NCBI GenBank assembly: GCA_037074765.1 | Contig: JBAMDO010000123.1 | Location: 1 to 64,000 of the forward strand | DNA: 64,000 nt | Direction: 5' to 3' | From: Mansonella perstans | Lineage: Eukaryota > Nematoda > Chromadorea > Rhabditida > Onchocercidae | Shown here: in pieces, positions 12,748-23,415 of the stretch | Layout of the letters: every line of letters begins with the position of its first letter | How positions within the stretch are numbered: the stretch's first letter is position 1 | Translations under genes and position numbers: made by a program | Notes under the pieces: generated by a model | The model's input: the letters and a program-made list of their open reading frames with translations, nothing else | The model's database searches: none | Told to the model about the DNA's origin: nothing

Positions 12748-15700
12748 TTACGGCAACGGTGACGTAGTTAACTTTGCCCATTTCTTCCTCCGAACTATGA
12801 AATCTGATTCTTGTATACTGTTATCTAATTTCGCAGGACGCTTCACAACTGACCTACCGCTAAAGCCTGCAGCATCCACTTCTCTTCTGCTCTCTACCGT
12901 TGAAATGCCATAGAAAGCTTTACTTCTGTAATTGCTGCTGCCAAACACAATATAACAACTATATACTGAACCAAAATACTTTAATAGTTGCAAGAGTCAG
13001 TATTTGTCAATTAATAATGTCTTTTTGGATTTTACAATTAAATGTGGCGGTTAACAGTAATCCAGAAATATATATATAAACGTACGCCTTCGTTTGATCT
13101 CTCTCCTTTTTTGTTTGAGGTATTCTTTTGAAAAATTTTAGAAGTGAGTTAGGTGGTGAGCTTTCTTTTTTTCGTTTTTCCTCCAGTTGAATCAAAGAAT
13201 TTCCTAAAAATTTGATTGCCTTCACATAAAATACAAAATACCTTCAATTCCTTCAACACCTTGTATCATAATATGTCATAATACCATCATAATACGCCAG
13301 CAAATACAACAGCTCTTAATCAATCGATTCAAATTATCTGATTGGAAAACTGAAAACTTACGGAACTACTTACCATGTGTACGTCCTTTTTTGTCTCGTT
13401 CAAATTCTGGCGATGGTGGAAATTGAGGTACTTTTCCAGTGTATTTTTCACCTAATGCTATTTCGCCAAATCTGAATGAGGATATTGAACAAACAACAGG
13501 AAACAAAAATAAGCAAATGAGAAATTTTATAATAGATACATTACTGATAACAAATAAGTGTAGGGAAGACAAACATAATTTTATTTTAATGTATAAGTGA
13601 AAAAATATGGAAGGAAAAAAAAAACCGGTGTACCTGATGAAACTAATATAACCCTCCAAAGAACAAATCATCAAAACCCGTCCATCAGGACTCCATGTCA
13701 TATCTGTCAGAGTATCGTACTGGAGATTAGTAGCACAAGCAACACATCTGCAGAGTTGGCTATCGAAAATATACACGGTATTCTTCGTCAATGCTGCCCA
13801 AATGATACGATATGGAAGTCTAAATAGGCTTTTTATCACTGGTTAAAATGTGTCGTCAAAGAAATTTTTCACTAATTTTTCAAAAAAACTGTGAACTGAA
13901 ACAAACATGTAAACATTTTCTCTTGCTAGTGAGTTGTAATTTCACCAAATGAGATCTTACTTTAAAGGGTTACCAACAACTTTTTCATGAAGTTTGAATA
14001 AAACAGGGCAGCAAGACACACGAAAAGTGGCTTTCGAAGAAGGAATAAATGCAGCCGGACGACCTCTAAAAATATGCACAAAATTCTAAATAATAATAAC
14101 ACCAGAGATTTCCAGTATTCAAATCGACTTCTAAAGACCCCATTTCCTACTAGCAACCCATCTGATAGATGCTCTACTTTTTCCCACCGACAATGAATCT
14201 TTCAGCATCAAGTATCAAATAAAGTAAATTTTCTGTGAACCGAAACAAACACATAAAACATTTTTTCCTTTTAGTGAGATAAAAGACATATTTAATATCG
14301 CAGTTGATACCGAATGGATGCTTCTGGTTGCTTTAGTATTACTTGAGATTTTTCACTCGTAAAACCTACTTCGGAAACTCACGACGAAGAAAAATATACG
14401 TCCCGAAAATATTCGAAGAACCAGTCTCCAAAACACCGCCTAAACAAATGAGCAGGCATGATACATTAGCGAAAATCTTACAATTCACTCAGAATTCCAT
14501 AAATACGAAACCTTCTGATCGAGAAATGGTGAAAGAGAAGAAAATAAAATTAGAGATTTCACTTTTCCTGTTTATTTCTCCATATAGGCTATAGAATAGA
14601 AAGTCTCTAGTTTAACGTACAGTACAAAATAAAATCTTTTTAAACCTACTTGGCACAATCAGCAATTCACCGTCGGGTGAAAAATCTGGAATTCTAGAAA
14701 AGGACATCAGCTGATCATCGTGAAATAACTTATAATTCTAAAAAGGAAGCTCTTTTTTGGAAACGAAATTTCAGTACCACTCAATCAACAGCATTCATGA
14801 GTCAGATAAATGATAACCTTCAGTTTCCGAAGTAATTCGTCAAATTAAGACTTACGCCAGCTGCCAATTTTGATTTTCGTAAAATTGTTCTCGGTAAATG
14901 AACATTTTGAATGCACAATAAGCGAGTTCCTTTCTTCCCACACAAAATGTCTAATTTCCTATCAGTGGACATCGTAACGATATACTTCCCACGTGGATCC
15001 CATGCAACACCATTTGGGAAACGTCGATATGACCTCATATGCCATAAGCGTCTACCTGTTTTATAAGTTTATTACTATAACTTTCTTCCTGCAAATTTTA
15101 AAGCCCTTATTCATTCATTAAGAAATCCATTGATGCAAGAATCAATTTTTTAAGAAATAATATTTGATTGAATATCACCTGTATCTGCTTGGTACATTGC
15201 GAAAGACTCATCATTAGATACAATGGCAAAACGTTTACTATCCGGGCTCCAACACAAGGAACAAATATCGCTGTCGTGGCTAAATCGAATTCATTGCAAC
15301 AGTGCAAAGCATAAATAATTTGGAGAACTCACGGGTGCCATTATCAAATCGTAAAGTAAGATGTAGCTAAATCATAATTTAAAACTAAACTTAACTTCTC
15401 GTTTCCCTATGAAAGTGAATTAATACGAAAAAGAAATAGTGCATCATCACCTCGAAAAACAAGATATAACACAACCTTGAAGCTATGAGCAGTCCGCAAT
15501 ACTTTATTAAAGTTGACTTACCTCAAGGGAGTTTTGTATCTGATCCAGTTCTCAACATTTGCAGGAAAGTCGTCATCTCGTTGCAATTGGTTTGGACTAC
15601 CTACCTCGATTTTCCAAATGATTATACAACCATCACAATCTCCACTCACAAGAAATTGACCTTCAATTTTATAAAAGTTAATGATAATAATACAGTTTGA

Positions 15701-16338
15701 ATTTGTAATATCGTTATATTCTTGATAAAAAAAAAATACCATTTGGTGAAAAGCGTGCAACATTAACAGTTGTACGATGACCAACTAAATTTGCAATGAA
15801 ATATACTCCAAGATCCTCAGTTCCAAATGGTAACATCCGGAAATCCATCTTCCAAATTCGCACTTCTTTTAGTAAACTACACGTTACCAACTAAAAATGC
15901 AGTAATTATATAAATGAATAATATTAGTACAAATGAATTAAAATTATAAAGCATGGAAAATTACTAGAAAGAAAACTTTGCTCTCAGCTTAACTGATAAG
16001 ATTAAAAACATCAAAAACCTACAGAATATTTACATATAAGAATTACTGGTATACTTGTCTTAATTAAAACGCAGCACGTAATTACGTCTATAAACATTAT
16101 ACGATTAGTGGTAGAAAAAAAAAAAAAAAAAAAAAACGTAACTAGCTAAACACTGAACTATAATATAAAAGAGATTAAATAAGTAAATTAAAATATTTTT
16201 TACCTTATAAAATTCGCCATCATCATCGTGTTGTGCTTGGAAATCCACAGAAAGTAAGGAATTTCTATCATGCCAAATAATTTCTGGCATATAATGTAGC
16301 ATTGCTGTTACTTCACTTCTTGCTATATTTTCGGTCAT
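12748..16338 (-). CDS. chaf1b: Chromatin assembly factor 1 subunit B (CAF-1 p60), WD40 protein
   Basis: CAF-1 deposits newly made H3-H4 onto DNA behind the replication fork; p60 is its WD40 subunit. Twelve exons with consistent phases can be joined: 16338-16204, 15890-15740, 15660-15522, 15279-15179, 15055-14856, 14737-14650, 14439-14370, 14065-13961, 13828-13634, 13471-13374, 13203-13086 and 12925-12748 (TAA). The start may be the ATG at 16302, matching the family's 'M...EI.WH....SVDFQ' opening (513 aa), or 16338 (525 aa); human p60 is 559 aa. Recognisable family blocks in order are 'EIIWHDRNSLLSVDFQ', 'GHRTTVNVARFSPNG', 'VSGDCDGCIIIWK', 'NGVAWDPRGKYIVTMSTDRK', 'NYKLFHDDQLMSFSR' and 'LPYRIIWAALTKNTVYIFD'. 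The exon at 13203-13086 has a basic stretch and a 'SLLKFF' motif resembling a PCNA-binding PIP box. The gene lies downstream of YARS2 on the same strand. Confidence 0.93.
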
Positions 16339-17736
16339 TTTCATCAAAATTATTTTAACATAAATGATTATCTGTTGCAATAATTCACTTCTTGAAAAAC
16401 TATTAGATGAAATGATCATTTAATTTTAATTATATATGAGCTTTATATCGTTATACGAATATAATACAATCAAATTCACTGATATGAAATTAGTCTAAAT
16501 GCATACAGCAATATAATGAAGTATAAAACGAGACATTCATATTTTAAATAAATGATACTATCTTATCAGTTGATACCTATCATGATATCAGTGTACAGAG
16601 ATACACATCATTGTACAATCAATCTAAATCTCTCAGAAATATCAAATCAATATCATCCCAATGACCTTCAACTATACAAGCTTAATATAGCACTTTGCCG
16701 CCCATTATCTCATTTGAATTACACAGAGTTTTATAATTCGTACCTGAAAAGTACGTACTTGTTTTGAATATGATAATAGGTACACTAAACCGAAATCCCG
16801 AACTTACCGGTGGGATCGATAGGGAAAGACTGATTTGGAATTTGTATTATTGGTCATCTCATGAAACCATAGGTCAGTAGTATGAGAGACAAGTGTAGAG
16901 GGATTGAAATTGCATTTCAAATTTAATACCAAATTTGAAGTATCCGCATTTCTAAATTTTGTACGACAAACAAGATTAAACCATCAGATTGAAATCACCA
17001 TCTCATGCGGTGAATGTTTCAGGAATTTCGAAGGAACAGAATTTCATCAATTTTACATTCACTTTACTAATGTTTTAAATCTGTACGTACATATGTATAT
17101 ATTTGTCTAACCGAGGTACTCCAACTTTATACAACAATAATGGTATTATTAAAACTTTGGACTCTAGCAGCTGAACAGTAAATGGAGTGATTCATATTTA
17201 GAAATTGCCATTTTCTGGGCAATTTGATCAAAATATTTCAACAAACGAATGAAATCATATAAATCGATTAGTAGGAACTTGGAAGTCAAAAAGAATAAAT
17301 TTGTGTGATAGGGTCAAAATCAGCACTAAAAGAGTAGTAAAGAAACGATATGTACCAAATATTTTGATCAACCAACCAACTTTTCATAAATATGTTCCTC
17401 TAAAAATAATTTTTTTCTTGCAATACTTCTTTGCTGTATTATTCAATGTCCATATCAACGATGTGGTGGGCTACCACCAATAAAGTTGACGGAAGATTAT
17501 CCGGTAGATAAGCTACATACATAAAATATGATCTACAAGATGTTCAAGCACGGTTACATGCCATACCATAAGTAAGATGATAATTTGGGAAATTTCCGTC
17601 AAATGCAAAAGCAGCTCTGATATTATATGTCAATGCTCTGATATTATATGTACTGTGACATGCAACTCCTGTGATTTCACAAGTTTAATGATCATAACAA
17701 TGACTAAAATCATACAAAATAATTTACAAGTTATTA
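16339..17736. other. Intergenic between YARS2 and CHAF1B
   Basis: No exon was recognised here. It contains a duplicated 17-mer (GCTCTGATATTATATGT at 17614-17630 and 17635-17651). It probably holds the YARS2 3' UTR and the CHAF1B 5' flank. Confidence 0.6.
17614..17651. repeat. 17-bp perfect direct repeat
   Basis: The same 17 bases occur twice, separated by 4 bp, downstream of the YARS2 stop codon. It is probably replication slippage. Confidence 0.7.
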
Positions 17737-20207
17737 TCAATCAATCCATCTGACTAGATGATACTTTCGTTTGCCCCAACAAACAATTGTGATATTTTTG
17801 CCACTCAAACAAATCTTATCAAAATCGACCATTTCATCAGGATCCGTAAACTGAATCCCGTTCAATTTCAGAGCTCCTGCTTTCATCTTAGTTATGCTAG
17901 ATCCTTCACCATTATGCACACTGTCGGCTAATTCCCCCATCGTTGAAAAACTGGATCGAAGCAATAGCTGCACAGATGCACTACCGAACTGTTCCTCTAT
18001 GAATGAAGTCGGCATATTCCGCAATTCAGAAAAAGAACCTGAAACTATTTATTTCCTTTGCAATTAATAACATCACACGCTAATGTTTATATGACCATTT
18101 AAAAAAAAAAAAAAAAAAATACCGTGAAAAAGTATTTCCGAGCACTGCTTTGCCATTTTCAACCCCTTGCTTCCATGTACAAACTTCGTTAACTCTTCCG
18201 CCAATTTCTCTTGAGCTACCCACTTCCCTAAATTTGCTTGGTGTTCCCGCTCAATTTCTTCAATTTCTTCGATACTTCGCAAGGAAAAGTACCTACATAT
18301 CAACAAAAGTTAATTGATTTCGCTGGAAAGCAGCCGATTGGTTTTTGGAAATAAATTGAATGCTTCTGTCCCATATCAGTTTCTTAGTTTTACTACAGAT
18401 TATCCACTCTGTTATATACAAGTACAAGAAGTTTTAATGCTCTGACGTCTATATATTAAAATGTGGAGGAAAGGAAGGATAGAGTTGAATACTTCGAATA
18501 ATTAGATTGCCGCTAACAATAAAAGGAATGAATTAAAAACAAATAAACTTGCCTTAATAAGGGAATTATATCTGAGTCTGATTTCTGACGAAAGAACTGG
18601 TAGAAAGTGAACGGCGATGTTTTCCGTTCATCTAGCCATATATTATTACCTTCTTTTGAAGTCTTGCTGAGTTTTTTTCCTTGAGCATCAGTGAGTAAAG
18701 GAAGACAAATACTAGCAGATATTTTCTTAGTTTTCTTTTTTATATAGTCATAGCCTGCATCAAAGTGACCGAGTTGATCATTTCCGCCTATCTGCAGTAA
18801 ATGTCAACGGTCAAATATTATACGCATTGTATACTTTTTTATAGGAAACATCAAAACTACATCTGTTTTCTTACGTGTAATCGACCCAATTGCAACCTCT
18901 ATCCAAACAGATATTCTCAAATAAAATGAGACTGTTAATTCTTGCAAATATTCTCCCTTACCTGGAAGTGACAGTTATAATCACGCGAAAGACGATACCA
19001 ATCATATGACTGAAATATCTGATACAAAAATTCATTGCAAGAAAGGCCCGAACCATCGCGCATCCGGGATTTCACCATTCCTAGTCTAAGCATATCACCT
19101 AACCGAAAATCTCGACAAATTTCCAAAAACTGAATAGCGCTCATCTGCAAAAAATAACGACGCAAAGTAAGTTTTTATTGTGTTATATGCATTCATTATA
19201 AACACTGAATTTAAAAAATCCAATTTTGCATAAACTCGCATATCAGCAACAAAAGCGATTCGGCAGAAGTTCTTTTCAATCTCAGGTAATGAAACAATAA
19301 AAAAGACATTATATTTATTTTGCTATTTTAGAAAACTTTCTTGCCTTATGGTGCCAATCAGAATTGTTGACAATCGATAAATGATTGTTCAGTTGAACGT
19401 TGTCTTCCGTGAAATTATTAAATAATTTCACTAGCTGCAAATTGATTTTTTTAATGTACTGGTCGATTTCATGACCCGGAACAACGATCCGATCTGAAAT
19501 TCTTTTGCACAACATGGAACCCTTTTTAAGAATGAAAAAGCGGAGAAAAAAATCGCCAACTAATGGTTCTTGGCAGGCAGTTGCACCGGAAATCTACGGT
19601 TAATAATCACGATACCTAAAATATGACCACTTGGATCTCCAACATGCGCGGTGGCTCCACCGATCAGGGCAACTGCATGACATCCGTGTAAAGTTGCTCG
19701 AAATAAATTCGTTAGTACTAGTAAATGACCAATGTGAAGGCTTTCTGCAGTAGGGTCAAATCCTGAAATGATAAAGCAACTTTTCAGCGCAAAAAAAAAA
19801 AAAAAAAAACTGCACCAGAAAGAGTTTAGGTTCATATTCAAATCAAACCACCCTTACACTGAACAAAGGTGTCTAATTACAAAACAATTAGTCACAGAAC
19901 TTATTTTACCTGCGTAAACAACATTCGGAAGAGTTGACACTGCTTTGAAGTCATCGCTAGATAAATCGGGTGGATGTGAACTGGAAATAAGCTTTCTTTT
20001 TGCAAGGTCGATGCAGAACTGCTTAATATTTTTTGCTGGTGATGAAGTAGTAAAAGGACATCTCAGTTCAAGTCTGAAAGTATTCCACTTTCAACCAGGA
20101 TACAGATAACCATTGCAAAAATCAAAAAGCAAAACTTCTTTCAAAGAACGATTCTGAAGATTTTCTAACCTTTTTATAAAAAACAAATAATGAAACGAGG
20201 TAGCCAT
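17737..20207 (-). CDS. yars2: Tyrosyl-tRNA synthetase, mitochondrial
   Basis: This enzyme charges mitochondrial tRNA-Tyr (bacterial-type class I synthetase). Exon 1 (ending at ATG 20207) encodes '[12 protein letters not shown]' plus a split Arg, a short basic-hydrophobic start that fits a mitochondrial presequence. Next come the Rossmann catalytic blocks: '[13 protein letters not shown]' with the HIGH-like signature, '[16 protein letters not shown]', then '[17 protein letters not shown]' (tyrosine/ATP pocket) and the 'KLSKTS' loop (KMSKS equivalent). The exon after the loop has '[10 protein letters not shown]', typical of YARS2. The C-terminal exons (about 18295-18120 and 18035-17737) carry the alpha-helical and S4-like tRNA-binding parts, including 'GALKLNGIQ' and '[20 protein letters not shown]'. 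Poly-A runs of about 18 nt lie in introns near 18100 and 19790. The gene is followed downstream, on the same strand, by CHAF1B. Confidence 0.93.
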
Positions 20208-20844
20208 TTCGAAATTTAGCTTCAGCAATCACTCATCGCAAAATCCTCAATAAAATTGCTTCGTATAACGTCAGAAATATGTAATTTTCCGCACACAGGC
20301 GAGAATATATAACTCCTCAGATTTGATTGCAGTAAATTTTTTTAGACATCCCATATGAAGATAATTTACGAAGCAACACAAAAAAAATTTATCGAGTTTT
20401 TTTTCCAAATCCAGCAATTTCTTATAATTTATTACAATAACAACTTGCACTTTCAAAAATCCAATGACGAAAGTTTATCGCATGCCTAAAACGACCTGTA
20501 CAGCAAATATGAAAGAAGGAGCAGAATGATAGGCACATAAAAGAATTTTAGCAACGCTTCTGAAAAGTATTCGAATCACTCAAAAAAAAAAAAAAAAAAA
20601 AAGAAAAAATGAAATGCTAAACAAAATTCCCAGTAATCGATCATGGTAAAAAGCTTTTAATTTTTATGCAGCTTTTAGTCTTGATACTCTTCTTTCTTCA
20701 ATATGATTGCAGTATAAAATATGCTAGAAATACACTTTAAGCGCGAACATCAATATTTACGAAGATAATACACAGTGAGATAAAACTGATGCAGAAAACA
20801 AAGTGTACAGCTATATGGCAAACACGCATAAATGAATTCAACTT
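20208..20844. other. Intercistronic spacer NTAQ1-YARS2
   Basis: About 640 bp lie between the NTAQ1 stop and the YARS2 start on the same strand. The spacer contains a run of about 20 A at 20581-20602. No exon was recognised. The distance would allow a nematode operon or two independent promoters; the sequence does not decide. Confidence 0.5.
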
Positions 20845-22270
20845 TCATTCATTTCTTGACATTTTATTAATGAGTTTCTGAAATGAATTTTCATCATACA
20901 CTTCGCTGATTTCATTCAACAAATGAATATCCATAGATATAAAGCTATGAAGGTTATTGCCGATATCTGAAACATATCAACACAAGCATTAAAATTTAGT
21001 ATCATATGCTCACTTTCCCTTAAGCAAAGTCTTTAAGGATACCTGAGTTGTATATTGGAGGCCAAGAAGGTGGTGGTGCTTTGTAATTTCCATTAGCTTT
21101 CAACATGTGACTTCGATCAGAAGAAAAGTGCTGTAGATAATGTATGCCACTAATAATTCGAAAATACCTAAAACATGGCAACAATTTGGGACGACAATAA
21201 TCTCCTTATAAAGTTTCTGATTTTTCCTTATTTTCAAGATAGGTTTCAAGAACTATCATACACAGTCTTCTTAGTAGAAGGAGACACATTATCACCAGCA
21301 CTTCCTTTTATTTGGTGCATAGTGACACGAAGGTTCACTTAGAACATGAAACGCACCTCTGATAATCCAAAGCCAGCTTCAGTTCAGGACGAAATGTCTC
21401 AGTCCAGTATGTCTGAGCATCACAAGGAAATGTTAATGTTGTGTCGAAGTCATATACCAGAACTGAACCCGACTTTGAGTACAACAAGATTACATGGTAG
21501 TCCTGTTGCAAACATTCTATAGATATTTCGGAAAAATCCCAGACAATATTATCAGAGATAGCCAATGTATAAAAAAGTAAACTCTCTTAAACTCTAAATA
21601 TAATTAACTATAGTCTAAAACTAATCCTGACCCATATCACATAATCTTGCCCTCCTGCTGCAGCAGTACGTTGCTTCCACAAAGGAACCTAAAATGATAT
21701 ATGTTATCTAAAAAACATGATAGCATTTTAACGAAATGTTGATATGAAAAATCGAAGCTCATAATTCTCAAGATGAAATGTATCCCGATTTGGTAAATAC
21801 AAATGTAAAAATCTCGAATACAAATACAAATATCTAAACCGATCATTACCGTTTCGGCTTTGTTTGAAATGAATACAACACTGCAACAGTTCAGTTCTTC
21901 CGATGATGTCGATATTTTCTTACATAATTTCCAGATATTTTCCTCACTAAAAATTTTGAAAAATTGATTGTAATCTGGTAAAAGTCATTTTAAGTTTGTC
22001 CAATTTTAACATTTATAATTTACGAAAAAACAAAGCATTTATTCAAATTACAAATGCATAAGTAGGAAAGATTCCTAGAGAAGATCCAGAAGTGAGATGA
22101 TATATTTCGATTTTGGTACACTCAAAGAGGGAATCTGGCACAGAACAAATGGATCCAAGATGTTGACTACTCAATTTCAAAAAATCTATTCAAAAAAATT
22201 TTCCGTACCAATACATCGGTGTATAATCGCAGTCATATTTCGAAAACCCTTTTTTTTCACAGTGGAACAT
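20845..22270 (-). CDS. ntaq1: Protein N-terminal glutamine amidohydrolase (NTAQ1)
   Basis: NTAQ1 deamidates N-terminal Gln to Glu, feeding proteins into the Arg/N-degron pathway. Exon 1 (22270-22209) begins 'MFHCEKKGFSKYDCDYTPMY' and ends with TG. The next exon (21946-21850) adds T, giving the catalytic Cys in 'YCEENIWKL', which matches the human 'YCEENIWKL' exactly. Later exons give 'VPLWKQR', then 'VIW|DYHVILLY' with the catalytic His, and 'LVYDFDTTLTFPC' with the catalytic Asp, so the Cys-His-Asp triad is complete. The 3' exons carry 'FSSDRSHM' and 'APPPSWPPI' (human 'FASDRSHM' and 'EPPPPYPCI'). The final exon ends '...MSRNE' with TGA at 20845-20847. The start is the first in-frame ATG of exon 1 (22270); a farther 5' exon cannot be excluded. 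It faces TDP2 head to head. Confidence 0.9.
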
Positions 22271-23415
22271 AATTCGTTGAGTCTGAAAAGAAAGAGCAAA
22301 AATGAATTTCAAAAAAAAAAAAAAAAGAAAATGAAGGGAAAAATTTCGGAAAATAAACAAAAAAAAAAACTTTCGAAATTCTAAAAATCCCAAGAACTCA
22401 AGAATCAAGTAAACAACAACAAGAGGAATTAATAAAAAGAACAATTCTTTCTTATTTGCAAGTCTGCTCAGTTTTTGCCAGAAGATATAGCTGATGAAAA
22501 TATTGGAGGAAAAAAAATTAACAAGTTTTAAAAAAATTAACAACAAATAAATTGAAAAATTGTGAATTGACTTTAAGTCAACTCGAAAAAAAATATCTTT
22601 CAATTTAGCTCTAAAAGAATCACGTTTAAGCTATAGCTAACATCCTATTCTTATTTCATATTCCCATTTTTAATCATTATGCCTCTGAATGATTTTGATT
22701 TTAACAATCGATCTTAAATTAATCTAATAACTTTATAAAAAAAGTGATAAGTAATAAAAAAAAATGATGAAATACAATTTGTACATTTTTACTGATAATT
22801 TAAAAATGATTACTAAAACTTATAAAATGAATTTAATTATTTTATCAATCGATCTTAAACTAATCTATCTTCTCAAATTTTAGATCATATCAGCTCACCC
22901 ATTCCTATGATTCAAACACTATCAATATTCGGATTCCGACAGCGCTCTGTCAAAATATCACCAATGCCTGATTCAAATCGGTATAGCTTCGGGTTTATAG
23001 CTAAAAGGCTAAAAATTAGATCCGTAACTGGCACTAACAGACTCTTTAATTTTTCTCTATCCTCCTCAGTTAGCAGTGTTACTTGTTATTCGTAGGAATA
23101 AGTTGTTAGAGGAAGATTTCTCGGGATGAAGCTAAGAAAATTTTAGTGCATTCTTCGCGTGCATCCTGTTTGCTCATTTCTGTCTCTCAAAACTCCTACA
23201 GTTACTTTTTTTAATTTAAATTGAAATTTAAAGAAGGCGGGAATTTAATGTTTATTAAAAATTTGAAACTTAAATAAATAAAACTTACATTATATTCATT
23301 TTTCGGACTCAAGCATATTTGCATTAAAAGTGTCCTTTTTTTGACTGTAACGATTAACTTTAAATGTTGTGTTGTAATTTTTAAAACATAACGGTAAATA
23401 CATTTTATAGTGGAA
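22271..23415. promoter_or_regulatory. Divergent intergenic region NTAQ1 / TDP2
   Basis: About 1.15 kb separates the minus-strand NTAQ1 start from the plus-strand TDP2 start, so promoters for both genes should lie here. It is very A/T-rich, with poly-A and poly-T tracts of 10-18 nt in 22300-22370. A short near-repeat, ATCGATCTTAAA(T/C)TAATCTA, occurs at about 22708 and 22848. No clear TATA or initiator can be named with confidence. Confidence 0.45.

Noticed and set aside
22190..22603. 137-codon Phe/Leu-rich open frame (minus strand) near NTAQ1
   Set aside because: Its apparent hydrophobic repeats come from A/T-rich low-complexity DNA. Only its last 20 codons (22270-22209) are real, as NTAQ1 exon 1.
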